From Aggregicoccus sp. 17bor-14 (GTDB lineage: Bacteria; Myxococcota; Myxococcia; Myxococcales; Myxococcaceae): a DNA stretch of 64,000 bases. The position numbers and the translations under genes are program-made. The notes beneath the pieces were generated by a model. It did not search any database and was not told where the DNA came from. It saw only the letters and a program-made list of their open reading frames with translations. Positions 15,106-23,805 of the stretch are shown piece by piece. The stretch spans positions 759,424 through 823,423 of the forward strand of contig NZ_VJZZ01000001.1 of assembly GCF_009659535.1 (NCBI RefSeq), in the 5' to 3' direction. Each line of letters opens with the position of its first letter. Position 1 is the first letter of the stretch.

Positions 15106-16719
15106 CTAGAACAGCAGGCGCATGGGGTGCTCGAGCAGGTTCTTCAGCTCGCGCAGGTACTCGGCCCCGATGGCGCCGTCGATGACGCGGTGATCGCCCG
15201 AGAGCGTCACGGTCATCATCTTGCGCACCGCGAGCTGCCCGTCGCGCACCACCGCCTTCTCGGCCACCGAGCCCACCGCGAGGATCGCGGCCTGCGGCGG
15301 GTTGATCACGGCGATGAAGGCATCGATGCCGTACATGCCCAGGTTGCTCACCGTGAGCGAGCCGCCCGTGTACTCGGCCGGCTTGAGCGCGCGCTTGCGG
15401 GCGCGCTCGGCGAGGTCGCGCGCCTCGCCCGAGATGGCCGAGAGGCCCTTGAGGTCCGCGTCCCGGATGACCGGGGTGATGAGGCCGTCCTCGATCGCCA
15501 CCGCGATGCCGATGTCCACGGTGTCGAAGTGCAGGATGCTGTCACCCTGCAGGGACACGTTCATCTTGGGGCTGCGGCGCAGCGCGATGGCGGCCGCCTT
15601 CACCAGGATGTCGTTGACGCTGACCTTGGACTCGAGCGCCTTGGCCTCCTCGCGGATCTTCAGCGCCGCGTCCATCTCCACGTCCACGCTGAGGTAGAAG
15701 TGGGGCACGCCCGGCTTCACCTCGCCCATGCGCTGGGAGATGACCTTGCGCATCGTGGACAGCGGCACCGCGCGAGGCTCGGCGCGCACGCCGGCGACCG
15801 CAGTGCGCGCCGCCGCGGGGGCCGCACCCTTCGCCGCCGGAGCGGCCGCGGCCTTGCCGGGAACCGCCGTCTCCACGTCGCGCTTCACCACGCGGCCGTT
15901 GGGCCCCGAGCCCTGCAGGGCGCTCAGGTCCAGGCCGCGCTCGCGCGCGATGCGCTTGGCCAGCGGGCTCGCGCGCACGCGGCGAGAGCCGCTGGCGGCC
16001 GCCGCGGGCTCCTCGCGCCGCATCGCCACCACGTTGCCAGCGGCCGGAGCCGGCGCCGCAGCCGGCTTGGCCGCCGGGGCCGGAGCCGGCGCGGCGGCAG
16101 GCTTCGCCGCGGCCTTCGCGCCCTTGCCGGCAATGTACGCGATGGGCGCGCCCACCGGGGCCATCTCACCCTCGCCGATGACGATCTTCGCGAGGGTGCC
16201 GTCCTCGTAGGACTCCACCTCGAGGTTGGACTTGTCCGTCTCTACCTCGGCAATGGCCTCGCCGGAGGAGACCTTGTCCCCCTCCTTCTTGAGCCACTTG
16301 ACGATCTTCCCCTCCTTCATCGTGGGGGAGAGCGCGGGCATCTGCACGGGGATGCCCTCGCCGGCGCTGCTGCTGCTCGCGGCCGGCGCGGCGGCCTGGG
16401 GGGCGGGAGCGGCGGCCTGCGGTGCGGGCGCGGACGCAGCGGCGGGCTTCGCGGCGGCGGCACCTGCGGCCACCTTCTCGCCCTTGGCGCCGAGGAACGC
16501 GATGGGCGCGCCCACGGTGGCCATCTCGCCCTCGGGGACGACGATCTGGATGAGCACGCCGTCGTCGTAGGCCTCCACCTCGAGGTTCGACTTGTCGGTC
16601 TCCACCTCGGCGATGGCCTCACCGGAGGAGACCTTGTCGCCCTCCTTCTTGAGCCACTTGACGATCTTGCCCTCCTTCATCGTCGGAGAGAGGGCCGGCA
16701 TCTGGATGGGCGTGGCCAT
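15106..16719 (-). CDS. pdhC: Dihydrolipoamide acetyltransferase, pyruvate dehydrogenase E2
   Basis: 537 aa core enzyme that transfers acetyl groups from E1 to CoA. Two N-terminal lipoyl domains (about residues 3-78 and 125-200) carry the lipoyl lysines in ETDKSNLEVE at Lys 43 and Lys 163. They are joined by Ala/Pro-rich swinging linkers. A peripheral subunit-binding domain follows at about 243-280 (RASPLAKRIARERGLDLSAL). The acyltransferase domain ends with the catalytic signature SGDHRVIDGAIGAEYLREL. The ATG at 16719 lies 6 bases after the E1beta stop with an AGGGAG box. Last gene of the operon. The two lipoyl modules are almost identical over about 43 residues. Confidence 0.95.
   Translation of the reverse strand: MATPIQMPALSPTMKEGKIVKWLKKEGDKVSSGEAIAEVETDKSNLEVEAYDDGVLIQIVVPEGEMATVGAPIAFLGAKGEKVAAGAAAAKPAAASAPAPQAAAPAPQAAAPAASSSSAGEGIPVQMPALSPTMKEGKIVKWLKKEGDKVSSGEAIAEVETDKSNLEVESYEDGTLAKIVIGEGEMAPVGAPIAYIAGKGAKAAAKPAAAPAPAPAAKPAAAPAPAAGNVVAMRREEPAAAASGSRRVRASPLAKRIARERGLDLSALQGSGPNGRVVKRDVETAVPGKAAAAPAAKGAAPAAARTAVAGVRAEPRAVPLSTMRKVISQRMGEVKPGVPHFYLSVDVEMDAALKIREEAKALESKVSVNDILVKAAAIALRRSPKMNVSLQGDSILHFDTVDIGIAVAIEDGLITPVIRDADLKGLSAISGEARDLAERARKRALKPAEYTGGSLTVSNLGMYGIDAFIAVINPPQAAILAVGSVAEKAVVRDGQLAVRKMMTVTLSGDHRVIDGAIGAEYLRELKNLLEHPMRLLF
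16217..16704. repeat. Direct repeat encoding the duplicated lipoyl domain
   Basis: Two near-identical segments of about 128 bp (16217-16344 and 16577-16704, offset 360 bp) inside the E2 gene encode the conserved part of both lipoyl domains. Only scattered, mostly synonymous differences are visible, implying recent duplication or gene conversion. Confidence 0.8.
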
Positions 16720-16724
16720 GTGGC

Positions 16725-17711
16725 TCAGGCTCCCTGGCGGTAGAGGACCTGCTTGACGGCCGCGATGATCTTCGGCGCGTCCGGCTGGATCGCGTTCTCG
16801 AGGTTCGCGGCGTAGGACATGTTCACGTCCAGGCCGGTGACGCGCAGCACGGGGGCATCCAGGTCGTCGAAGGCCTTCGACTGGATGATGTCCACCACGG
16901 AAGCGCCGACGCCCGCGAGCGCCCAGCCCTCCTCGCAGATGACCGCGCGGTTGGTCTTGCGCACGCTGGCGAGGATGGCCTCCTCGTCCAGGGGGCGCAG
17001 GGTGCGCAGGTCGAGGATCTCCACGGAGATCCCCTCCTTCTCCAGCTCCTGCGCGGCCTGCTCGCAGAAGTAGTACATGCGGCTCCACGTGATGAGCGTG
17101 ACGTCCTTGCCCTCGCGCTTCACGTCCGCCTTGCCCAGCGGCACCACGTGCTCGCCCTCGGGCACCTCGCCCTTGATGGCGTAGAGGCGCTCGCCCTCGA
17201 ACATGATGATGGGGTTCTCGTCCCGGATGGCGCTCTTGAGCATGCCCTTGGCGTCCGCGGGGGTCGCCGGGGCAATGACCTTGAGGCCGGGGAAGTGCGC
17301 GTAGTTGGCCTCGAGCGCCTGGCTGTGCTGGCTGCTGAGCCGGCCGCCCGCGCCGCCCGGGCCGCGGAACACGATGGGGCAGCGCAGCTGGCCGCCGGAC
17401 ATGTGCCGCAGCTTCGCCGCGTTGTTCACGATCTGGTCCATCGCCAGGATGGCGAAGTTCCAGGTCATCATCTCCACCACCGGGCGCAGGCCCACCATCG
17501 CGGCGCCCACGCTCATGCCGGCGAAGCCCAGCTCGCTGATCGGCGCGTCGATGACGCGCGCGCTGCCGTAGCGGTCCAGCAGACCCTGGGACACCTTGAA
17601 CGCGCCGTTGTAGCGGCCGACCTCCTCACCGATGAGGAAGACGTTGGCGTCGCGCTTCATCTCCTCGTCGAGCGCCTGGTTCAGCGCCTCGCGGTACATC
17701 AACTCAGCCAT
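16725..17711 (-). CDS. pdhB: Pyruvate dehydrogenase E1 component beta subunit
   Basis: 328 aa, the beta half of the thiamine-diphosphate-dependent E1 heterotetramer that decarboxylates pyruvate. Typical landmarks are MYREALNQALDEEM at the start, LIGEEVGRYNGAFKVSQGL, the DAPISELGFAGMSVGAAM block and HSQALEANYAHFPGLKV. The C-terminal transketolase-like domain carries VEILDLRTLRPLDEEAI and CEEGWALAGVGASV. Length is normal. It lies 60 bases after E1alpha and 6 bases before E2, all on one message by arrangement. Subunit identity is clear; specificity for pyruvate rather than branched-chain keto acids is inferred from overall resemblance to PdhB. Confidence 0.93.
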   Translation of the reverse strand: MAELMYREALNQALDEEMKRDANVFLIGEEVGRYNGAFKVSQGLLDRYGSARVIDAPISELGFAGMSVGAAMVGLRPVVEMMTWNFAILAMDQIVNNAAKLRHMSGGQLRCPIVFRGPGGAGGRLSSQHSQALEANYAHFPGLKVIAPATPADAKGMLKSAIRDENPIIMFEGERLYAIKGEVPEGEHVVPLGKADVKREGKDVTLITWSRMYYFCEQAAQELEKEGISVEILDLRTLRPLDEEAILASVRKTNRAVICEEGWALAGVGASVVDIIQSKAFDDLDAPVLRVTGLDVNMSYAANLENAIQPDAPKIIAAVKQVLYRQGA

Positions 17712-17771
17712 CGTTGGCTCCAGCTCGAAGTTCGAAAGAAAGGGGAAGTGAAGGGGGAGGACAGGGAAGCG

Positions 17772-18896
17772 CTAGCGGACGAGGCCGGCCTTCTTGTCTT
17801 CCTTCTCGGCCTGCTCGCGCGGCTCGAGGTCCCAGGTCACCTTGAGCTCCTGCCCCGAGGGGTAGGAGGGCCAGTTCGTCACGTTGTGGCCGAGCACGCG
17901 CTGGCGGGGGCGCACGTCCTCCTCGCCCTCCTCCACGATGGTGTCGCGCCACAGCTCCTCGAGGTCCGGCTCGGGGCTCTCGTCGGCGAACTTCACCGCC
18001 GCATCCACCTGGGCCTTGACCTCCTCCTCGATGGCCTCGAAGTCCGCGTCCGCCGCGAGCTTCTTCTTGAGGGCGAAGGCGCGCAGCTTGGGGATGGGGT
18101 CGTTCTTGCGCTCCTCCTCCACCTCGCTCTTGGAGCGGTAGGTGGCGGGGTCCGCCATGGAGTGGCCGCGGAAGCGGTAGGTGTTGGCCTCGAGCAGCAC
18201 GGGGCCCTTGCCCGCGCGGCAGTAGTCGGCGCAGTCCTTCACCGTCTCGTACATGGCGAGCGCGTCCATGCCGTCCACCGGCTCGCCGCGCATGTTGTAG
18301 GCGCTCGCCCGCTTGTAGATCTCCGGCACGGAGGCCGTGCGCCCCACGGCGGTGCCCATGCCGTAGCGGTTGTTCTCGCAGATGTAGATGACCGGGAGCT
18401 TCCACTTCGCGGCCATGTTGAAGGTCTCGTGCAGCGCGCCCTGGTTGGCCGCCGCGTCGCCGAAGAAGCAGACGGTGACCCGGTCCTCGTTGCGGTAGCG
18501 GCTGGCGAAGGCCATGCCGGCGGCGAGCGGGATCTGCCCGCCCACGATGCCGTAGCCGCCGTAGAAGTGGTGCTCGATGTCGAAGATGTGCATCGAGCCG
18601 CCCTTGCCCTTGCTGTAGCCGCCGGTGCGGCCGAACAGCTCGGCCATCACCATGCCGGCGTCCGAGCCGCGCGCGAGCGGCTGGCCGTGGTCGCGGTAGG
18701 CCGAGAGCATGTAGTCGTCCGGGCGGATCGCCTCGTTCGTGCCCACCGCCACGGCCTCCTGGCCGATGTACAGGTGGCAGAAGCCGGCGATCTTCCCCAG
18801 GCCGTACTGCTGGCCCGCCCGCTCCTCGAAGCGGCGGATGAGGAACATCTTCCGGTACATCGTCAACAGCAGGTCCTTCGAATACGCGCTCGCCAC
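17772..18896 (-). CDS. pdhA: Pyruvate dehydrogenase E1 component alpha subunit
   Basis: 374 aa. The alpha subunit of E1 binds thiamine diphosphate: the pyrophosphate motif is FFGDAAANQGALHE ending in ICENNRYG (the usual GDG is GDA here). YRKMFLIRRFEERAGQQYG at the start and FCHLYIGQEAVAVG are family signatures. YRFRGHSMADPATYRSK is the phosphorylation-loop region. The GTG start at 18896 is preferred because a GGAGG box lies 7 bases upstream and homologues begin with 'MASAYSK'-like sequence; an upstream in-frame ATG would add an arginine-rich extension. First gene of the E1alpha-E1beta-E2 operon. No E3 gene is in the window. Confidence 0.93.
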   Translation of the reverse strand: MASAYSKDLLLTMYRKMFLIRRFEERAGQQYGLGKIAGFCHLYIGQEAVAVGTNEAIRPDDYMLSAYRDHGQPLARGSDAGMVMAELFGRTGGYSKGKGGSMHIFDIEHHFYGGYGIVGGQIPLAAGMAFASRYRNEDRVTVCFFGDAAANQGALHETFNMAAKWKLPVIYICENNRYGMGTAVGRTASVPEIYKRASAYNMRGEPVDGMDALAMYETVKDCADYCRAGKGPVLLEANTYRFRGHSMADPATYRSKSEVEEERKNDPIPKLRAFALKKKLAADADFEAIEEEVKAQVDAAVKFADESPEPDLEELWRDTIVEEGEEDVRPRQRVLGHNVTNWPSYPSGQELKVTWDLEPREQAEKEDKKAGLVR

Positions 18897-18978
18897 CGCG
18901 AAGCCTCCGTCATCCGTGAGGGGGCCGCCCGTACACGCCGTCACAAGCGCACGCTTCGGGGCGGCACACGCCGTGCGC

Positions 18979-19015
18979 CTCATAACGTGCAGCGCGGGCA
19001 CTGCAAAGCGCTTTG
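18979..19015 (-). promoter_or_regulatory. Candidate pdh promoter with overlapping 12-bp palindrome
   Basis: On the minus strand TTGCAG, 16 bases, TATGAG (-10 at 18979-18984, -35 at 19001-19006) lie about 85 bases upstream of pdhA. The -35 overlaps the perfect palindrome CAAAGCGCTTTG at 19004-19015, a possible operator. Both are sequence guesses without further support. Confidence 0.3.
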
Positions 19016-19066
19016 GACACTGCGCGCGCACAGCGCGCTGCGTCACGCAAGCGCTCGCGCGTTGGC

Positions 19067-19834
19067 TCAGCGAGCGAGCGAGAAGTGGGGCACGGAGACG
19101 ATGCCGTCCAGCAGGGGGACGGGGCGGCCCGAGTGGTCCGTGGCGAGGTGCACCACGGTGGCCCCGGGGAAGGTGCGCCGGTAGTCGTTCGCGTGGGTGG
19201 GCTCGTTGTCGAAGGCGGCCACGAGCTCGCCCAGGCGCCGCAGCTGGGCGTGCGCCTCGCGCTTGAAGGCGTCGTCGTCCTCGGCGAGCGTGGGCTTCAT
19301 GATGAGGCTCACGCGGCCGCCGTCCGGCAGCGCCATCCCGGCGCGGCGCATGGCGGCCACGGTGCCCTCGCGCATCTCCTCGTGGCGGCCGGTCACGTAC
19401 GCGAGCTGGGCGCCGGTGGCGACGACGGCGTGGGTGAAGGCGCTCGCGCCCGGGATGGGCTCGTCGTCCGCGCAGTACTCGCTGGTGAAGAAGCGCTCCT
19501 GCCAGAAGCGCTTCGCGGCCTCGTAGTGCTGCTCGAGCTCGGCCTCCCCGAGGCCGCAGTTGCGCATGGCCGAGCGCATGTCCCAGCCGCTCGTCCAGTG
19601 GTGCGTGCCGCAGGCCGCGAGCGGAGGGACGCGCGCGTGCTGGCCGAACTCGCGCAGGATGCGCGCCTGGCGCGGCAGGTTGTCGAAGAGGGTGGAGTCC
19701 AGGTCGAAGGCGAGCACGGCGCGCGCGCCCAGGCTGCGAGCGCGCTCGAGGATCTGCTCGAGCGAGCGCTGCCAGCCCGGCTGGACGCGGTGCGCGTGGT
19801 TCTGGTGCGGGTTCTCGTTCGCGGGGGAGGCCAT
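19067..19834 (-). CDS. HAD-superfamily hydrolase
   Basis: 255 aa. Motif I is AVLAFDLDSTLFDN (DxDST), motif II the threonine in AYVTGRHEEMREG, and the acidic motif IV is probably VAAFDNEPTHANDYRRTFPG. The TGR after motif II and the DNEPTHAN ending resemble HAD phosphatases of the acid-phosphatase or haloacid-like unknown groups. A large insertion between motifs I and II (about 60-125) includes a possible cap. The ATG at 19834 starts a polar, disordered lead of about 25 residues. It shares direction with the unknown membrane protein upstream (41-base gap). Substrate unknown. Confidence 0.75.
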   Translation of the reverse strand: MASPANENPHQNHAHRVQPGWQRSLEQILERARSLGARAVLAFDLDSTLFDNLPRQARILREFGQHARVPPLAACGTHHWTSGWDMRSAMRNCGLGEAELEQHYEAAKRFWQERFFTSEYCADDEPIPGASAFTHAVVATGAQLAYVTGRHEEMREGTVAAMRRAGMALPDGGRVSLIMKPTLAEDDDAFKREAHAQLRRLGELVAAFDNEPTHANDYRRTFPGATVVHLATDHSGRPVPLLDGIVSVPHFSLAR

Positions 19835-19875
19835 GGCGGGCGCCACCCTACCCTGTTCCGGCCCGCATGCAGCGC

Positions 19876-21444
19876 TCAGGCAGCCGAGCGCTGTGGCTCC
19901 CCCTGTGCGGGTGGCTCGGGGGTGAGCCGCTGCAGGCGGGCGATGCCGTTGCGGTCCAGCACCAGGCGCACCAGCGAGAGGCTCACGCGCGGGGTGCCCG
20001 ACTCGCGCGGGCCGCTCACGGTGCAGCGCAGCACCAGGTCCACCTGGTAGCGCTTGGCGCCGCGCACGTGGCCCACGCTGAAGTCCTCCATGTCCACGTA
20101 CTCGAGCGCGTACTCGGGCTCGTCCATGTCGCGCAGGAAGCGCTCCACGCTCAGGCGGATGATGTCCGTGACGCCCGCGCGCCCGTGCAGCGTGCGGGGC
20201 AAGAGCTCCGCCTGCAGGACGATCTTCTTCGCGTAGCGGATGACGGTCTCGGTGAGCTCGCCCTGGGACACGGTGGCGAAGTCGTCGCGCCGGCGCAGCG
20301 CCTGCACGTCCGCGGGCACGCGCGCCGCGCGCCCGTAGTCCACGCGCTCCTCGCAGGTGCCCAGGTGGCGCTGGGTCACCGGGTCCACGATCTGCATCGT
20401 GCGATCGTAGAGGTGCGTGCGCGCGGCCTGGCTGAAGATGCGCCGCAGCCCCTCCTTGATGCGGTCCTTCATCATGTAGCCCACGACCACGATGAGGAAG
20501 AAGTTGAGGCTCACCTGGCTGAAGCGCGCCTGGGCCCAGAACGCCACCGCGGTGGCGAAGGTCATGGCGAGCCCCGCCGCGAAGGCGAAGAGCACCTCCT
20601 CCACGCCCTGGCGCTTCTGCTTCCTTCGCGCCGAGAGGAAGAGGATGTTCATGCAGAACTTCTTCAGGAACCCGAGGCGGTGCATGTACTCCTCGTTGTC
20701 CCCGCCCGGCACCAGCACGCTCTTGAGCCCGTGCTGCTTGCGGTACGCCTCCTCCTGGAGCACGTCCGCCATCAGCCCCTTGCGCGCGGCGAGGTAGCCG
20801 CCCGAGCGCGGCAGCCCCTCCATGTCCGCCACCGCGCGCCGGAAGCACTGCTCCACCGAGAGGCTGAGGTACTCGTCCACGAGCCGCAGGGAGGCGCGCG
20901 TCTTCTCCTGCAGCACGGGCGTCTGGGCGAGCCGCGCCCAGGTGCGGTAGCGCTCGAGCACCTGCGCCATGGCGGTGCGCGCGCCCTCCACCCGCGCCTC
21001 CAGCGCGCTCGCGTCCGGCACGGCGTTGGCCGCGCACCCCTGCTCCACGCCCTGCGCGAAGCGGCGCAGCGCGCCGCGCACCACGCAGGAGAGCAGCTTC
21101 GCGTGGTAGACGAGCTCGGGCTCGCCGCGCGCCGTCCCCACGCCCGGCGCGAGGCTCGCCTCCAGGTGCAGCAGCGGGCTCTGCGGCTCGCTCAAGAGCT
21201 CCTGCAGCGACATCACCGGGGTCTTGAAGCGTACGTAGTTGTGGATGCCCGCGTAGAAGTCCGCGCGCGGGTAGGTCTCCTCGTCCACGTTGAGGCTCGC
21301 GGGGAGGAAGAGGAAGGCCTCCACCAGGTAGCGCGCCGTGCCCTCGGCGCAGCTGGGCTCGTACTCGAGCTTGAGCTCCAGCTGCTTGCGGTCGTGGATG
21401 TCGAGCCGGTTGGAGAGCCGCGGAATGGAGGAGGACTGCGTCAC
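19876..21444 (-). CDS. Unknown membrane protein with two adjacent transmembrane helices
   Basis: 522 aa, no family recognised. The first 280 residues appear cytoplasmic: RLDIHDRKQLELKLEYEPSC at the start, an EAFLFLPASLNVDEETYPRA block, and helical segments rich in Arg/Glu. Two hydrophobic helices lie at about residues 283-304 and 309-326, separated by a very short turn. About 195 cytoplasmic residues follow, with VDPVTQRHLGTCEERVDYG and EYALEYVDMEDFSVGHVRGA. This hairpin-anchored layout puts both large domains on the same, probably inner, face. Codon use is typical of the window. Its role is not evident from neighbours (HAD hydrolase downstream, transporter upstream). Confidence 0.75.
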   Translation of the reverse strand: MTQSSSIPRLSNRLDIHDRKQLELKLEYEPSCAEGTARYLVEAFLFLPASLNVDEETYPRADFYAGIHNYVRFKTPVMSLQELLSEPQSPLLHLEASLAPGVGTARGEPELVYHAKLLSCVVRGALRRFAQGVEQGCAANAVPDASALEARVEGARTAMAQVLERYRTWARLAQTPVLQEKTRASLRLVDEYLSLSVEQCFRRAVADMEGLPRSGGYLAARKGLMADVLQEEAYRKQHGLKSVLVPGGDNEEYMHRLGFLKKFCMNILFLSARRKQKRQGVEEVLFAFAAGLAMTFATAVAFWAQARFSQVSLNFFLIVVVGYMMKDRIKEGLRRIFSQAARTHLYDRTMQIVDPVTQRHLGTCEERVDYGRAARVPADVQALRRRDDFATVSQGELTETVIRYAKKIVLQAELLPRTLHGRAGVTDIIRLSVERFLRDMDEPEYALEYVDMEDFSVGHVRGAKRYQVDLVLRCTVSGPRESGTPRVSLSLVRLVLDRNGIARLQRLTPEPPAQGEPQRSAA

Positions 21445-21505
21445 GAGCGTGAGCTTATGTCACGCGTGCGTGACGCGCATCCGGTCCGTGGGACCAGGGA
21501 GCGCC

Positions 21506-22912
21506 CTACCCGTCCGTGCCGGTGCCGCGGGGACTCGCGCCCGGGGTGGGCAGGGACACCGCCGCAGCCCCCCCGGCCGAAGACGGCGCCTGGTGCGAGC
21601 GGGGCCGCGCGTTCCACAGGGTGAGCATCAGCACGCCGCCGAGCACGGAGAAGCCGATCATGCTCGGGCCCCACACGCCCCAGCCGAACGCATCCAGCAG
21701 CGCGCCCATGCCGCTGCCCACCACCGCGCCGCCCACGTACTGCATGCCATCGAACATGCCGGCCGCGGTGGCGGCGGCCTTCTTGCCGCCGAAGTCCATG
21801 GACGCGGTCCCCGAGAGCATGGAGTGCACGATGCTGATCGCGAACGAGTTGAGCACGAAGGCGCAGATGACGAGCGTGAGGCTGGGGGCGCGCCAGACGA
21901 CGGCGAGGCAGAGCACCTGGAGCACGTAGCCGAGGAAGGCCACCGGGGGCCGGCGCGCCTTGAACAGCTTGTCCGAGAGGAAGCCCGCGGCGAAGGCGCC
22001 CAGGATGCCGGCGAGCACCACGCCGGTCGCCCCGTTCTTGAAGATGGCGCTGTCCAGCTTCAGGTGCTGCGCCTCCGTCATGTAGCGCGGGAACCACTGC
22101 TCGAAGCCGTGGCGCACCACGCCGGTGCAGAACTCGGCCGCGGCGATGGTGAGCGTCACCGGGTTGGTGAAGACCACGCGCGCCACGTACTTGAGGTCCA
22201 CCTTGCCGGTGTAGCCGCTCGAGGCGTCCGCCGTGTCCAGCGGGGGCAGCCCCGCCTCGTCCGGCGCGTCGCGCACGAAGAGGAAGGTGGCGCCGGCGAG
22301 CAGCGCCATGATCGCGGCGGGCACGAAGAACACCCACTGCCAGGGCAGCGCGAGCACCAGCAACGGCCCGATGAAGTACACGAGCGCGCGGCCGCTCTGG
22401 ATCATGGAGCCGAAGATGGCGCTGAACACGCCGCGCTCGGCCACGTGGAACCAGCCCGCGTTCACCTTGATGAGGGCGAGCGCCGAGTACGACTGGAAGT
22501 ACATGTTCAGGCCCCAGGCCGTGGCCAGGTAGCCGAGCAGCAGGGGCCCCGTGCCCAGGAAGCCGAGGTAGGCGCCCAGGCCGAACGCGATGTTGAACAC
22601 CACCGCGCCGCTCGCCCCGAGCAGCATCGCGCGCCGGCCGCCGATGCGGTCCGCCACCGGGCCGTTGAAGAGGGCCGAGAAGCCGTAGATCAACGTCGCC
22701 ACGCTGATGATGGTGCCGACCTGCGTCTTGCTCCAGCCGTAGGTCTCGCTCAGGCGCGCGTTGGCGAAGGAGAAGTTGTAGCGGCCCATGTACATGGCCG
22801 CGTAGGTGCACCCGAGCGTGAACCAGTTCTGGCCGCGGCGCATGCGGAAGGCGCGCGTGTGCTGGGGAGCAGGAGAGGACGAGGACGAGGCGCCGTGCAT
22901 GGGGGCCGGCAC
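21506..22912 (-). CDS. Major facilitator transporter, GlpT/UhpT-like organophosphate antiporter family
   Basis: 468 aa with about 12 hydrophobic helices and cytoplasmic ends. The conserved N-terminal pattern YAAMYMGRYNFSFANARLSE near residue 38 and the loop VADRIGGRRAM are typical of the OPA/GlpT branch. Other landmarks are NMYFQSYSALALIKVNAGWF and AERGVFSAIFGSM. Family members exchange glycerol-3-phosphate, hexose phosphates or phosphoenolpyruvate for phosphate across the inner membrane. The substrate cannot be assigned. The C-terminal 25 residues are disordered. Start ATG 22912, with another ATG four codons later. Confidence 0.82.
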   Translation of the reverse strand: MPAPMHGASSSSSPAPQHTRAFRMRRGQNWFTLGCTYAAMYMGRYNFSFANARLSETYGWSKTQVGTIISVATLIYGFSALFNGPVADRIGGRRAMLLGASGAVVFNIAFGLGAYLGFLGTGPLLLGYLATAWGLNMYFQSYSALALIKVNAGWFHVAERGVFSAIFGSMIQSGRALVYFIGPLLVLALPWQWVFFVPAAIMALLAGATFLFVRDAPDEAGLPPLDTADASSGYTGKVDLKYVARVVFTNPVTLTIAAAEFCTGVVRHGFEQWFPRYMTEAQHLKLDSAIFKNGATGVVLAGILGAFAAGFLSDKLFKARRPPVAFLGYVLQVLCLAVVWRAPSLTLVICAFVLNSFAISIVHSMLSGTASMDFGGKKAAATAAGMFDGMQYVGGAVVGSGMGALLDAFGWGVWGPSMIGFSVLGGVLMLTLWNARPRSHQAPSSAGGAAAVSLPTPGASPRGTGTDG

Positions 22913-22968
22913 TCTTTCCTACCGCCCCCCGGCCCGTCAACGCAGGGGTCCCGGCCGCCCGCCCGCCC

Positions 22969-23685
22969 CTACGGCGCGCGGGCCGCGGCCCCCTCGAGCG
23001 CGACCAGCCGGGTGAGGGCGAGCTCCGTCTTCGCGTCCGGCACCTCGCCCGCGCGGCACGCGGCGAGCAGCTCCGGCAGGGGCCGCCAGCGCAGCTCCCC
23101 GCCCTCCTCCAGCGGCGAGCCGTCCCCGGGCGGAGGCGCGCCCTCGAGCCCCGTCACGTCCACGGCCGCGAGGAAGATCTTCTCCGAGAGGATGCCCGGG
23201 GCGACGAAGAAGGGTGCGCCCAGCAGCTGCACCGCCTCGGGCGCGACGCGGTAGCCCCCCTCCTCCCACACCTCCGCCGCGGCGCGCGCGCGCACCCCGG
23301 CCTCGCCCCGGTCCTCGGGCTCGAGCAGCCCGGCCACGATCTCCTCCACCCGCAGGTAGGGCGCGGGGTCCGCGACGGCCGGCGTCTTGTCGCGCCGGAA
23401 GTAGGCCGCGGGGCGCAGGTTCATGCGCGTGAGCACCTCGCGCGCGCCGCCCGCGCCGCGCCGGTGCACCAGCACCGCCACCGCGTCCAGCCGCGGCCGG
23501 TCCACCACGTCCACCCGGTACACCTTCGAGTGCGTGCCGTCCGCGCGCACGTTGTGGCAGCGCAGCCGGCGCACCTGCAGGAAGCCCTCGTCGCAGCGCG
23601 CGCTCGCCGAGAAGTCCTCGATCACCTCGATTTCGACGACGGGCGAGGACACGGGTGAGGCCGTGGGGGGAAAGGTGGGAGTCAT
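22969..23685 (-). CDS. Nudix hydrolase-like protein with degenerate Nudix box
   Basis: 238 aa. Overall layout fits ADP-ribose/nucleoside-diphosphate-sugar pyrophosphatases: an N-terminal strand region (KVYRVDVVDRPRLDAVAVLV), then the Nudix helix AAEVWEEGGYRV at about residues 142-153. The glutamates of the box (EVWEE) are kept but the arginine before them is alanine and the upstream spacing is off by one, so catalytic activity should not be assumed. The ATG at 23685 is chosen because GGAG sits 6 bases before it; an in-frame ATG 12 bases upstream (23697) lacks such a site. It is divergent from the nucleotidase-like lipoprotein gene. Confidence 0.7.
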   Translation of the reverse strand: MTPTFPPTASPVSSPVVEIEVIEDFSASARCDEGFLQVRRLRCHNVRADGTHSKVYRVDVVDRPRLDAVAVLVHRRGAGGAREVLTRMNLRPAAYFRRDKTPAVADPAPYLRVEEIVAGLLEPEDRGEAGVRARAAAEVWEEGGYRVAPEAVQLLGAPFFVAPGILSEKIFLAAVDVTGLEGAPPPGDGSPLEEGGELRWRPLPELLAACRAGEVPDAKTELALTRLVALEGAAARAP

Positions 23686-23726
23686 GGTGCGCTCCATAGT
23701 CCAGGCGGGCGTGCTCGGCCCGTTGC

Positions 23727-23755
23727 TTGAACGGCGCTAGCGAATCCCGTACCTT
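23727..23755 (+). promoter_or_regulatory. Candidate promoter of the envelope operon
   Basis: TTGAAC (23727-23732), a 17-base spacer and TACCTT (23750-23755), about 50 bases before the ATG at 23806. Moderate resemblance to sigma-70 consensus only. Confidence 0.35.
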
Positions 23756-23805
23756 GCGCCGCCCTGTAATTGTCAGTTCACACCACTCCCCGGACAATCT
23801 CCTCG

